The notes: generated by a model from the sequence alone, not told the origin. A stretch of DNA of 10,178 nt from an uncultured Mycoplasma sp. (GCA_947177535.1 CAMWUV010000010.1:1-10178); one strand, 5' to 3'. Numbered from the stretch's first letter, positions 1 through 8,917 are shown. Program-made: numbers and translations.

Positions 1-33
1 TCTCGTGGGCTCCGCTCTGTGTATCAGAGACAG
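1..33 (+). other. Residual Nextera (Tn5 mosaic-end) sequencing adapter, not genomic
   Basis: These 33 bases line up without gaps to the Illumina Nextera read-2 adapter minus its first G, as I recall that sequence: 28 of 33 bases agree. The mismatches are at 13, 15, 16, 17 and 25. The 5' part (TCTCGTGGGCTC) and the transposon end AGAGACAG (26-33) are intact. The stretch is far more GC-rich than anything else in the window. It most likely reached the contig edge through untrimmed, error-containing read ends. It should be masked, and anything predicted across base 33/34 is artificial. Confidence 0.9.
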
Positions 34-1070
34 GAATCAATATTTTTAACATTAAAAGATCTAGCCATTTTGTATAGATATTTAGAATTTAATTCACTAT
101 GGGTTTTTCTTATTGAAAAGTCAATCATTATATTAATCATTGCATCTGCAATCATATATTTATTTCTCAATACATTAATAATTTCTATTTCATTTTCGGT
201 TAATTCTTCCATTGTTAAAGAAGTTAAAAATTGTTCAGGTTTTAAATTTTTATAATTTTTAAAAATAATATTTAAATCGCTAATAGAAAATTTTTCAATA
301 AATAATTTATTATTATGATTTACTTTAACAACTTCTTTTAAATTTATTGGATTTTGATTAATTAATTTTTCTAGTTCTATTTGAATTAAATTTAAACTAA
401 TTTCAAAATCATTTTTATTTTTTATAACTGATGCATAAATACATTTTTCAATTTCTGAAAAAGAAAGATTGTGATTTTTAAAATAATATTCAATTTCATT
501 TTTTACTTTTTCACTAATTGCAACATGAATTTTTGTAGTGGCAGAAATATTAGAATAAAGCTTTTCAAAATTAAATGAATTTTCTTTTAAAAATTCTTTT
601 TTATCAAAATATCTATCATCATTAATTGAAATATCTTTTCCATTAAAATATTCAATTTCACTATACTGAGTTACTAATTTGTCAACTTGATATTTTTTAA
701 GCTTATTTTCTAAATTTTTTCGATACATTTTATTTTCTAAAAATTCCTTTGAAGACAAAGGTTCAAACAGTTCAAAATAAACTTTATTATCTTCTGTTAA
801 ATAAGTTTTTAATAATTTAAAAGCTTCTAAATTTTGTCTTATTTCTTCAAATCTATTTTCATTAATATTTAATATTTCTAAAAAATCTCTAATTTTATTT
901 TTAAAAAACTTCACATTACTATAATTTTTTAATTCTTCACACATATATACATATAAATGAAAAGCATCTTTAGAAAGAAAAGTTATATAAAGTTTTGACA
1001 ACAAAAAAACATTTGGATGAAAGTCAGATTTATAAATATATTTGTACTCAAAATCAATAGAAAAAGACAT
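34..1070 (-). CDS. dnaB: Replication initiation / membrane attachment protein DnaB (Gram-positive type), 3' end missing
   Basis: 345 genomic residues are present before the contig runs into adapter. The next three apparent residues (Ser-Cys-Leu) and the TGA at 24-26 come from, or partly from, adapter bases and are not real. The protein is Lys/Asn-rich with no Trp. The N-terminal half (about 1-120) looks like the winged-helix region of Firmicute DnaB. The end (about residues 265-345, including LTENEIEIINVLRNKYM and LNSKYLYKMARSFNVKNID) resembles the DnaD/DnaB2 helical domain of B. subtilis DnaB, a helicase-loading protein that acts with DnaD and DnaI at the origin. B. subtilis DnaB is about 470 aa, so the C-terminus is probably missing. 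The ATG start follows a good Shine-Dalgarno. In related genomes dnaI usually follows, which would lie beyond this contig. The assignment rests on the C-terminal pattern plus gene order and is fairly confident. Confidence 0.75.
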
Positions 1071-1078
1071 AATATAGA

Positions 1079-1085
1079 CTCCTCT
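1079..1085 (-). promoter_or_regulatory. Ribosome binding site of dnaB (AGAGGAG)
   Basis: On the minus strand AGAGGAG lies 8 nt before the dnaB ATG, near-ideal spacing. It supports the 1070 start and shows that dnaB is translated independently of coaE. Confidence 0.7.
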
Positions 1086-1172
1086 AAATTATTAATTTAT
1101 AAAAATTTAACAATTTATTAAAAATGTCTATCCATGTCTTTTTAATACATAAATATAAGAACAAATCTAAAT

Positions 1173-1241
1173 AACTCTTTTAAATATTTTTGTAATTAAA
1201 ATTACAAAAAACTAATAAAAGATTTTCAACATAAAAGAGTT
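1173..1241. repeat. Nested inverted repeats in the coaE-dnaB gap
   Basis: The 175-base gap between coaE and dnaB holds two inverted repeats. The inner one is a perfect 11-bp palindrome arm pair, 1187-1197 and 1200-1210 (TTTTTGTAATT / AATTACAAAAA), with a 2-base centre. The outer one pairs 1173-1182 (AACTCTTTTA) with 1232-1241 (TAAAAGAGTT), starting 5 bases after the coaE stop. There is no T-tract directly after either stem on either strand, so this is not a classical intrinsic terminator. It could be a weak terminator or processing site after coaE, or an operator for dnaB. The rest of the gap shows a short direct repeat, ATGTCT at 1124-1129 and 1134-1139, and no convincing -35/-10 pair. Confidence 0.5.
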
Positions 1242-1245
1242 TACT

Positions 1246-1866
1246 TTATAGATTTAAAAACTTTATTAATTCTTTTGCCTTATCTTTTAAATCACTTAAA
1301 TTTCCATCATTTTCAACAATAAAATCAGCATAAAAAGTAGTGGAATTTTCAGTGTTTTTTGAATTTCCAACAGTTTTTGTTGAAAACTTTTCAATATGTG
1401 AAAATTTTTTAAAATAATTTTTTTTATATTTTTTATTGTCAGATTTTATAACTACAACCTTATTAAACAGATTTTCAAAATGATTTTCAAAAAATAAATA
1501 TATCCCAAGTTCTACAAAAACTAATCCCTTTTTTCTTTTTAAAATATCAATTTCATCATAAATAATTTTATTCATAACTTTTTCTAAAAGACTTTTTTGA
1601 GTATTGTCTTTTAAAATTAAATCTTTTAATTTTTTTCTATCAACCTCATCATCATTTACAAATTCACTACCAAAATATTTTTTTATCAATTCATAACCTT
1701 TTTCATTTTTTTTATAAAAATTATGAACAAATTCATCAGTAATAAAAATTTCAAAACCTAATTCACCTAAAAATTTAGTAAAAGCAGTTTTACCACTGCC
1801 CATAAATCCTGTGATGCAAATAAGATTAGAACTATTACTTATTTTACTTTCTGACACTTTGGGCAT
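1246..1866 (-). CDS. coaE: Dephospho-CoA kinase
   Basis: 206 aa, normal for the family. CoaE phosphorylates the 3' hydroxyl of dephospho-CoA with ATP, the last step of coenzyme A synthesis, in the cytoplasm. Visible motifs: Walker A GFMGSGKT at residues 20-27; the substrate-side motif D44-E-F-V-H48-x-x-Y, matching the family's D..vH..Y; and FGSEFVNDDEVDRKKLKDLI (about 66-85), the typical FG..-dR..L segment. The C-terminus (DFIVENDGNLSDLKDK) fits the usual vI.N.gs...l end. There is no Trp codon. The ATG overlaps the last 28 bases of mutM and is preceded by AGAGGA (1875-1880) inside mutM. This start gives about 13 residues before the first beta strand (LICITG), longer than usual, but no closer ATG exists. 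Translational coupling to mutM is likely. Confidence 0.9.
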   Translation of the reverse strand: MPKVSESKISNSSNLICITGFMGSGKTAFTKFLGELGFEIFITDEFVHNFYKKNEKGYELIKKYFGSEFVNDDEVDRKKLKDLILKDNTQKSLLEKVMNKIIYDEIDILKRKKGLVFVELGIYLFFENHFENLFNKVVVIKSDNKKYKKNYFKKFSHIEKFSTKTVGNSKNTENSTTFYADFIVENDGNLSDLKDKAKELIKFLNL

Positions 1867-2672
1867 AAATAAGTTCCTCTACCATTTACTTTTATTTTAA
1901 TTATCTTTGATTTACAATTAATACAATCAAAATCTTTTTTAGTGTGAACTTTTAAAAATTTTTGAAATTCTCCTTTTTGCTCTTTTTTATAAAAATATGT
2001 TGAAATTGTAGTACCTTTATTTTCAACAGCTTTTAATAAAATTAATCTTGCATACTTTGCAATATTTTTAAAATCACTATCATCTAATTTATTAGAAATT
2101 GTTTCAGGATGAATTTTGCAAGCAAATAAGATTTCATCTGCATAAATATTTCCAATTCCCGAAAGATTTTCTTGGTCTAATAAAGCAGTTTTAATCGCTC
2201 TATTTGATTTTTGAATGTTATTTTTAACATATTTTCAATCAAATTCACTTTCTAATGGATCTAAACCTAATTTAGAAATTTCTTTTGAGTTTAAATAATT
2301 ATTTTCATTATAAATAGTAAATGTTCCAAATCTTCTAGTATCATGATATCTAATCTCTTTATCATCCATGCCTATTCTTACCAAAACATGTTTTTTATCA
2401 TAAGTATCTTTACTATTTTCAAAAAACATTTTTCCTTCCATTCTTAAATGAACAACAAAAACTTTATCATTTGTTAAATGAAAAATTAAATATTTACCTT
2501 TTCTGGAAATATCTTTAATTTTTTCATTTATTAAATGATTACTAAAATCCTGATAACTGCAATTTTTAAATAATTTAGGCATAATAGAATCTATGCTTGT
2601 AATTGTTTTATTTAAACAGCCTTGTTCTTTTAAAGAATCTATTACACTTTGTACTTCTGGAAGTTCTGGCAT
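1839..2672 (-). CDS. mutM: Formamidopyrimidine-DNA glycosylase (MutM/Fpg), one UGA-Trp codon
   Basis: 277 aa when TGA at 2235-2237 is read as Trp146. With the standard code it would be cut to 145 aa. MutM removes 8-oxoguanine and formamidopyrimidines and nicks the abasic site. Complete family hallmarks: N-terminal PELPEV with catalytic P2 and E3; the beta-clamp Lys in SRKGKYL (K60); HLRMEG at 75-80; the DTRRFG loop; the helix-two-turn-helix segment LSGIGNIYADEILF; and a C-terminal zinc finger with C250-x2-C253 and C270-x2-C273 separated by 16 residues. The start directly follows the exonuclease stop (one base between) with AGGAGA in the preceding gene's last codons. The tail overlaps coaE. 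The intact catalytic and zinc sites argue for an active enzyme. Confidence 0.95.
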
Positions 2673-2673
2673 A

Positions 2674-3549
2674 TTAATCTCCTAAATATTTTTTAAAACC
2701 ACTAAATCGATATTTTTCAACAATTTTTTTTAATTCATTTACATTTATTTCTTTACTTTTAAAATCATCAGTTGATTTATCATTAAAAAAATCAGTTAAT
2801 ATTGTTGCTAACTTTTTTGATAAAAATGCATTTTCTTTGTCTGATAAAATTTTAGATTTAATACTTTTAGATTCAATAAAATCTATGTTTTCATAAATTG
2901 ATTCAAGATTTTTAAATTTTAACAATAATTCTGAAGCTGTTTTAGGTCCAATTCCTTTAATACCAGGTAAATTATCTGAATTATCACCATTAATTCCTTT
3001 AAAATCAGGAACTTGATTTGGATTAAGTCCATAAAATAAATTACTAAAATTTTCTGCTGTATAACAAATTGTTTCATCCAATCCTTTTTTTAGTTGAATT
3101 ACATTACATTTTTCAGAAACTAATTGCAATAAATCATTATCAGAAGAATATACTTCACAAAAAATATCACTAGCAGTTAATAGATTAACAGAACTACCAA
3201 CAACATCATCAGCTTCTATTCCAGAAATACAAAAAACATTAATCCCAAACAAACTCATTATTTCTTTAATAGGTTCAATTTGAGAAACTAAAGTATCTGG
3301 TGTTTTTTTTCTATTAAATTTATAAAAACCAAATTCTTTTTTTCTAAAATTTTTGTCTTTATGATCAAAAGCTATAACTGAATAATCATATTTATTTTCA
3401 GTTAATAACCTAAAAATTATTAACATCATTGTTTTAATTGCATTTGTTGGTTCAATATTATTTTTTAGAAAAAAATCTAATTGATTAATTGTTCCATAAT
3501 ATGCTCTAAACATTAATGAATTTCCATCAATAATAATGGCCTTTTTCAT
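2674..3549 (-). CDS. Stand-alone 5'-3' exonuclease (PolA N-terminal-type, flap/RNA-primer removal)
   Basis: 291 aa, equal to just the 5' nuclease domain of DNA polymerase I. There is no 3' exonuclease or polymerase domain and none encoded nearby. Mollicutes commonly keep only this part, often annotated polA. Metal-binding acidic residues of the FEN family are visible: D8 in IIIDGNSLMFRAYYG, D62 in AFDHKD, E112/D114/D115 in GIEADD, D137/D139 in SSDNDLLQL, and D189/D192 in GDNSDNLPGIKGIGPKTA, which also carries the helix-hairpin-helix DNA contact. The expected role is removing RNA primers and 5' flaps during Okazaki fragment maturation and excision repair, next to the polymerase gene dnaE and the glycosylase gene mutM. 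The ATG has a strong SD and lies 16 bases after the dnaE stop. There is no Trp in the protein. Confidence 0.93.
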   Translation of the reverse strand: MKKAIIIDGNSLMFRAYYGTINQLDFFLKNNIEPTNAIKTMMLIIFRLLTENKYDYSVIAFDHKDKNFRKKEFGFYKFNRKKTPDTLVSQIEPIKEIMSLFGINVFCISGIEADDVVGSSVNLLTASDIFCEVYSSDNDLLQLVSEKCNVIQLKKGLDETICYTAENFSNLFYGLNPNQVPDFKGINGDNSDNLPGIKGIGPKTASELLLKFKNLESIYENIDFIESKSIKSKILSDKENAFLSKKLATILTDFFNDKSTDDFKSKEINVNELKKIVEKYRFSGFKKYLGD

Positions 3550-3558
3550 AAGTGGGTG

Positions 3559-3565
3559 CTCCTTT
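3559..3565 (-). promoter_or_regulatory. Ribosome binding site of the 5'-3' exonuclease gene (AAAGGAG)
   Basis: AAAGGAG on the minus strand begins directly after the dnaE stop codon (TAA, 3568-3566) and sits 9 nt before the ATG at 3549. It is the strongest SD in the window and fixes the start. Confidence 0.7.
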
Positions 3566-6556
3566 TTAATCTAATTGTTCTTTAATTTTAATAATAGTTG
3601 GACCATAATCTGATGTTTTAAATAAAACTAAATATTTTTTTGTTGTATCTAGTGTTTCTAAATTTTTTAATAAAGTTTGATTAAACCCCATTAATCTAGC
3701 TTTATTATTATAAATATCAACCAAATTAACAACAACCATATCTTTTCCTTTTTTTGATTTAGTTATTTTAATTGAATTAAATACAACTATACTATCAAAA
3801 AAACCATTGTTTGATACATCAGTAACAGATTTAATATTATAACCTGAATATTTATTAGAAATTTCTGCAAAATCAATTTCATTTTCTTTTATGTTGTAAA
3901 AATTTATACCTAATAAATCTATTTCTTTATTTTTAAAAAATTCAATTTCTTCATTTGTTTCTTTGTCTACATCTTTTAATCTTGGTTCAAAAATAAAAGA
4001 TCCATCTTCTTTTAAATTTTGTGAAGTTTCAATAATATCAGCAAGATTTGCTAACATATATTTTTTACTTAAATTAAATGAGTCAAAAGTTCCAGCATAA
4101 ATTAAAGTTTCTAAATTTGATTGTCCTATTTTGTTTGAACTCAAATTTTTAATAGCATCACAAAAATCATTAAATTTTTTATTTTTTAACTTGTTTCTTA
4201 TTTCAATAATTTTTTTTGAAGTTTCTGCACCAATTCCTTTAATTGAATTTAATCCAAATAAAATTGTATTTTTTTTATATAATCCAAAACTTCTATTTGA
4301 AATATTAATATCAGGTTTTTTAACATTTATTTTTAACCTAAAACATTCTTCAATATAAGCTTCAATTTTTGTTTTGTCACTCTCACAAAAGGTCATTAAA
4401 ATAATCATGAATTCTAATGGATAATAGTGTTTTAAATATAGTAATCAATAACTTATTAATGAATAAGCAACTGAATGAGAATGATTAAATCCATAATCTG
4501 CAAAAGTATAAATAAAATTATATATTTTTTCTAGCTCTTTTTCTGTGTATCCATTTTGCAAAGCTTTTTCAAAAAAAAGATTTTTGAATTTGTCTAGTTC
4601 TTTTTCTTTTTTCTTTGAAATTATTCTTCTAAACATATCAGCTTCAGCAAGTGAAAAATTTGCAATTTTTCTAACTAAATTAATTACTTGTTCTTGGTAA
4701 ACAATGATTCCATAAGTTGGTTCTAAAATATCTTTATTTTTTAAATCAATATACTCAATTTTTTCTTCATTATTTCTTCTAGCAACAAATGATTTGATAT
4801 TTTGCATTGGACCAGGACGGTATAAAGCTGAACAAATTGAAATGTCTTCAATGCAAGTTGGTTTTATTTTTTTTACAACTGAAGTCATTCCTCTTGACTC
4901 AAGTTGAAAAATTCCCAATGTATATCCTTTTTGAGCATCTGCAAATACTTTTTGATCATTCAAATTAATATGATTTAAATCAATTTCAATTCCATGATTA
5001 ATTTTTATTAATGTACAAACATGACTAATAGTTGATAAATTTGTAAGTCCCAATAAATCCATTTTTATTAGTCCTAAATCCTCTAAATAATCCATTGAAA
5101 ATTGAGTTGTAATTTCTCCATTAACACTAGTTTGGATAGGAATAATATCTATTAATGGTTTTTTTGATAAAACTATTCCAGCTGCATGAATTCCTGTTTG
5201 TCTAGGACAACCAATAATTCCTATTGCAATATCATATAAATCTTTATAAACTAAGTAAGAATCTTTTACTTTTTTTGTTGTTATTGCTGCAGATAAATTA
5301 TCATCATAATCACTACCTAAGTTTTTACAAATTAAATTTATTTCTTTTAAATCTATATTTAAAATTCTACCAACATCTCTTAAAGCCATTTTGGCTTTAA
5401 TTCTTTGAAAAGTAATAATATGTGCAACATGATTATGACCATATTTTTCAAAAATATAATTTACAACTTCGTCCCTTCTAATATCCATAATATCAATATC
5501 AATATCTGGCATTGTGATTCTTCCAGGGTTTAAAAATCTTTCAAACAATAAATTATATTTAATTGAGTCAATATCTGTAATCCCAAGCAAATAAGCTACT
5601 AAACTTCCAGCAGCTGATCCTCTTCCTGGGCCAACTAAAATATGATTATTTTTTGCATGCTTAATAAAGTCTTGAATAACTAAAAAATAATCATTAAAAC
5701 CCATTTGATTAATTATTTCTAATTCATATTCTGCTCTTTGAATATATTCATCTTTTTTATTAGAGTCTATTTCTTTATTAAAAATTCTTTGATCAAGACC
5801 ATTTAAACAAAATTGATGGAGTAACATCTTTGAAGATATTTTATTGTCTCTTGGGTATTCTATGATGTTATTTTTTTCAAATTCTATTATTAAATCTATT
5901 TCTTTAATTTCTCTATTTAAGTTTTCAATTTGAACATGATTAAATGCATCTAATGACTCATTATTATTAAAAAGGTGCAAGTCATTTCCTTCTTCTAATT
6001 CATTAACAGAAACTATTTTATTGTCTCTAATTGCAACTAGAGCATTATAAATTTTTTTATCATTATGTGTGTGATATCTAGACTCATTAAAAGCTATTGC
6101 ATTAGGTTTATTTTTATCAATTGAATAAACTTTAGAAATTGTTTTAAAGTCAAAATTATCTAATTTATCTACAATAAATAAATTATCTAAATATTTTTCC
6201 CATTCAAATTCTGTATTAGTAGATAAAAAAGAAGATATTTTAACCAAGTTTAAATATCCTTTTTTATTTTTAGCATATAAAACAAAATCATATTTTTTAT
6301 TTTCCTTATTTTCTGGATCAAAAAATATAGAAACAGATAAACCAATTACTGGAATTAAATTATTTTTTTTACATTTTAAATAAAATTCCATTGCACCATA
6401 AAGATTTATGTCTGTTAAACAAACATAATTTTTACCTTGTGAAATAGCAAAATCTATAATTTTATCAATTGATAAAGCTGAACTTAATAGTGAGTAATTT
6501 GAATATGTGTTTATATTCAAAACTAATAAATTATTATTTTTTATTTTTTCTTTCAT
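3566..6556 (-). CDS. dnaE: DNA polymerase III alpha subunit, DnaE type, one UGA-Trp codon
   Basis: 996 aa once TGA at 4445-4447 is read as Trp704. It then continues in frame with the expected LLYLKHYYPLEF. Domains in order: PHP (about 10-80), in which the HxH metal ligands are replaced (LNINTYSNYSLL); palm/fingers with GPGRGSAAGS (309-318) and the catalytic-aspartate motif PDIDIDIMDIRR (350-361, D351 and D353); RPGPMQ in the fingers; YGFNHSHSVAYSLISY (688-703) just before the TGA; a helix-hairpin-helix IKGIGAETSKKI (about 772-783); and a C-terminal OB fold (about 919-994). B. subtilis DnaE is about 1115 aa, so this is compact but complete. It synthesises DNA, probably lagging-strand/primer extension beside PolC, which is not in this window. 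The start overlaps the preceding small gene and lacks a close SD. The only TGG in the assigned genes is codon 119. Confidence 0.95.
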
Positions 6557-6794
6557 TTAAAATAACTGAAATGATCTCTTTTTCTTTTTCGTTTAGGTTT
6601 TCATTTTCTAATTTATATAACAATTCATTGTAACTAAGTTTTGAAAATCTATTATAAGTCAAAGTAGATTCACTATCTTTTTTAAGATCATCTAAATTAA
6701 TTAAAGTTGTTTCATTTGTAGCATAGTTCTTTTGATATTTTTTATTGTATTCTTCTTGTAATTTAGCTTTTTTATCCTTTTTTTGTCAAAACAT
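6534..6794 (-). CDS. Small charged protein of unknown function upstream of and overlapping dnaE
   Basis: 86 aa, visible only if TGA is read as Trp (codon 3: Met-Phe-Trp). I do not recognise a family. It is lysine/glutamate-rich, with a basic N-terminus (QKKDKKAKLQEEYNKKYQKN), a polar middle and a probably helical end (SYNELLYKLENENLNEKEKE then IISVILNERKNKK). It has no membrane segment, cysteine or signal peptide. Its last 23 bases overlap the start of dnaE in another frame, so dnaE is likely translated by coupling to it. The ATG is preceded by GTAGGTAGGTAC (6812-6801), a double AGG that can act as an SD, and a TATAAT box lies further upstream. The overlap, the promoter and Lys/Asn-rich codon use like its neighbours argue that it is real. 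Alternative: an untranslated leader of dnaE. Confidence 0.7.
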
Positions 6795-6829
6795 ATAATA
6801 GTACCTACCTACTCAGTGAATTTAACAAT

Positions 6830-6859
6830 ATTATAATATTTAAATAGTTTATTTATGAA
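6830..6859 (-). promoter_or_regulatory. Candidate sigma-70 type promoter of the dnaE group
   Basis: Minus-strand TATAAT at 6835-6830 is a perfect -10. TTCATA at 6859-6854, 18 bases upstream, matches four of six -35 positions. Transcription would begin near 6823, giving a leader of about 30 nt to the 86-aa gene. It lies just after the nadE terminator, where a new transcript is expected. In DNA this AT-rich a chance -10 is common, so support is moderate. Confidence 0.45.
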
Positions 6860-6877
6860 TTTAATTTAATAATCAAA

Positions 6878-6927
6878 AAATAAAAAAAATCTATTTTAAA
6901 ATTTCGCCTAATTTTAAAATAGATTTT
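6878..6927 (-). terminator. Rho-independent terminator at the end of the obg-nadE group
   Basis: A perfect 17-bp inverted repeat pairs 6886-6902 with 6911-6927 around an 8-base loop (6903-6910). On the minus strand the stem is followed by a run of T with one A (TTTTATTTTTT). The hairpin overlaps the last codons of nadE and its stop (TAG, 6893-6891) lies in the 3' arm. The stem is almost pure A/T, as expected in this genome. The T-tract direction shows that it serves minus-strand transcription. Confidence 0.75.
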
Positions 6928-7622
6928 GGTAAATTTCTTTTATGTTCTGAAATACTATGTAAATATTCAATTCTTTCAAAATCAGCTGCAGAAATTTCTT
7001 TTTTTTCTAAAAAATAATCTATTGCTTTGTAAGTAACTTTTAAATCATCTTCATCTTTTTGATTATCAAAAAGACCTGCACTTGGATCTTTATAAATAAT
7101 ATGATTTGGAACATTTAGAAGTTTTGCACATTCTCTAACATCATTTTTTGTTAAATTCGCAAGAGGAATAAAGTCTGATCCAGAATCACCAAACTTAGTA
7201 AAATATCCTGTATAAATTTCATCAGCATTGCTAGTACCGCAAACAAGATAGTTATAAACTTGGGCATAATAATATAAAACAACCATTCTTAATCTTGATT
7301 TTAAATTCATTTTAGCCAATTTATCTTCAGGTAAATTATTCATAATTGAATTAAAACTTTGTTCTAAATTTTTATTAATTGAATTAACTTTAAAATGATT
7401 TATTACCAAATTGGCATCTTCTATATCTTTAGTTGAGTTATATATATCTAATCTAAGTGCTAAACTTCTATTTTTAAAAAATTTACTTGCTATTGCACAA
7501 ATCAAAGCAGAATCAATCCCTCCAGAAACACCAAAAACAAAACCTTTAGTTTTTGATTCAAATAAAATTTCATTAATTCAGTTAGTTATGGTATTTATAA
7601 TTTTTATATAATCTTTTTTCAT
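6891..7622 (-). CDS. nadE: NH3-dependent NAD+ synthetase, one UGA-Trp codon
   Basis: 243 aa when TGA at codon 15 (Trp) is read through. The standard code hides the first 39 residues, including the active site. NadE adenylates and amidates nicotinate adenine dinucleotide to NAD+. Motifs: the ATP PP-loop SGGIDS at residues 33-38 after FVFGVS; LVCGTSNADEIYTGYFTKFGDSGSDFIP, the family's GT.N.sE...Gy.TkyGD...d..P region; LTKNDVRECAKLLNVP; and the late DPSAGLF...DE motif, where substrate contacts lie. It has no N-terminal glutaminase domain, so it depends on free ammonia, typical for small NadE. The ATG is 5 bases after the obg stop with no obvious SD, suggesting coupling. The gene ends inside its own terminator hairpin. 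Confidence 0.94.
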
Positions 7623-7627
7623 GATAA

Positions 7628-8917
7628 TTAATTTATTTCAAAACTTTGATCTTTTATTTTGAAATAATCTCCTTTTTTTGCACCCTTATTTTTTAAAGTT
7701 TGTTCAATTTCATCCATTTTAATTTTTTGCATAAATCTTACAACATTTTCATCAGTTGTAAATGGAATTCGATTCAATCAATATTCAATTCTTTTAGAAC
7801 TCACATTTCAAATATCATCACTTCCTTTTTCATAAGTAACAATATCATTTTTTTCTTTTTCAATCTTAACCAATGAATATGAATTAATTTTATTTATAAT
7901 TTCTTTCTCTCAAATTTCTTTGTGTTTTTTATAATCTTTAAAAATATCATTTAATAAAATATTTAGATTTTCTTTAAAAAAGCCACTAATTTGATAAACT
8001 TTTTTATTACTATTTTTTTTAAAATTCTTCATAAATAAATTTATATTTTTATTTGAATTTTTTTCATCAATTTTATTCAAAACAATAAAAATTTTTTTCT
8101 TTAAAATTTCTTTATTGTATTTTTTTAGTTCATCAATAATTGTTAAATAGTCTTTAAATGGATTTTCTGTATCAACACTTGAAACTGATATCAAGTGAAT
8201 TAAAAAATGACATCTTTCAATATGTTTTAAAAAATCTAACCCAAGCCCTGAACCGTTGCTAGCATTTTCTATAATTCCAGGAATATCAGCAAAAATTAAT
8301 TTTTCATTATCATAATTAACAACTCCAAGTGAAGGATTTAAAGTTGTAAACATATAATTTGCTGTTTTAAGATTTGTATTAGAAACGGCATTAACTAAAG
8401 TACTTTTACCAGCATTTGGTAAACCCAATAAACCCACATCAGCAATATATTTTAATTCAAACTTAACTTCTATACTTTCTCCAATATCTCCATTTTCACA
8501 AAGATTAGGAATTCTGTTTTTACTTGATTTAAAATATGCGTTACCATGGCCTCCAATACCTCCTTTGCAAATTAAATATTTTTGACCAGTAGTTAAAATA
8601 TCAACAATCACTTCATTTGTAATAGTGTTTGTTATTGTTGTTCCTACAGGTACTTTTATAAAAACATCTTTACCATTTTTACCAGTTGCTAATTTAGTTT
8701 TTCCATTTTCACCATTTTCTGCAACAATACTTTTTTTATATCTTAAATCAATTAGAGAATTTAAATTGTGGTCACCAATGATATAAATGTCTCCGCCTTT
8801 ACCACCATCACCACCTCATGGACCACCTTCAGGATAATGAGCTTCTTTTCTTCATGATATTATTCCATTACCACCATTTCCTGCTTTTAAATATAAAGTA
8901 CAATTATCTATTAACAT
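7628..8917 (-). CDS. obg: Obg/CgtA ribosome-associated GTPase, five UGA-Trp codons
   Basis: 429 aa, full family length, assembled by reading five TGA codons as Trp: two in the N-terminal domain (ISW-RKEAHYPEGGP-W-GGDGG) and three in the C-terminal domain, the first at residue 336. Domains: glycine-rich Obg fold (1 to about 158, with LKAGNGGNG and GGIGGHGNAYFKSS); G domain with G1 GLPNAGKS (165-172), switch motif TTLNPSLGVV, G3 DIPG (211-214), G4 NKID (281-284) and G5 ISG (310-312); and an OCT domain (about 337-429, with NRIPFTTDENVVRFMQKIKM and KKGDYFKIKD). Obg acts in late 50S assembly and stress or growth control. The ATG gives the normal N-terminus; AAGGAA lies about 13 bases upstream. It sits 23 bases after the membrane-protein gene and 5 bases before nadE, so the three are probably co-transcribed. 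Confidence 0.96.

Noticed and set aside
19..255. Plus-strand open frame across the left edge
   Set aside because: It begins in adapter bases and lies antisense to dnaB. It is a hydrophobic low-complexity shadow.
1121..1140. Direct repeat ATGTCT twice as a DnaA box or promoter element
   Set aside because: It does not match TTATCCACA well, and six-base repeats are frequent in sequence this AT-rich.
2235..2237. mutM as a truncated pseudogene of 145 aa
   Set aside because: Reading TGA as Trp gives the full 277 aa with the H2TH region and an intact four-cysteine zinc finger.
4131..4358. Plus-strand open frame of 75 codons
   Set aside because: It is fully antisense to the dnaE HhH region. Its Phe/Leu/Ile-rich composition is what antisense of Lys/Asn/Glu-rich coding gives, and it has no SD.
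4409..4447. Apparent frameshift or split of dnaE into two genes
   Set aside because: Both halves are in the same frame. The only break is one TGA, and reading it as Trp restores a conserved junction (SLISY-W-LLYLKHYYPLEF).
7411..7611. Plus-strand open frame of 66 codons
   Set aside because: It is antisense to the N-terminal part of nadE, including the SGGIDS motif, and is a shadow.
7628..8917. obg as a degraded gene with several stops
   Set aside because: All five stops are TGA at Trp-compatible places, and every domain and G motif is intact.
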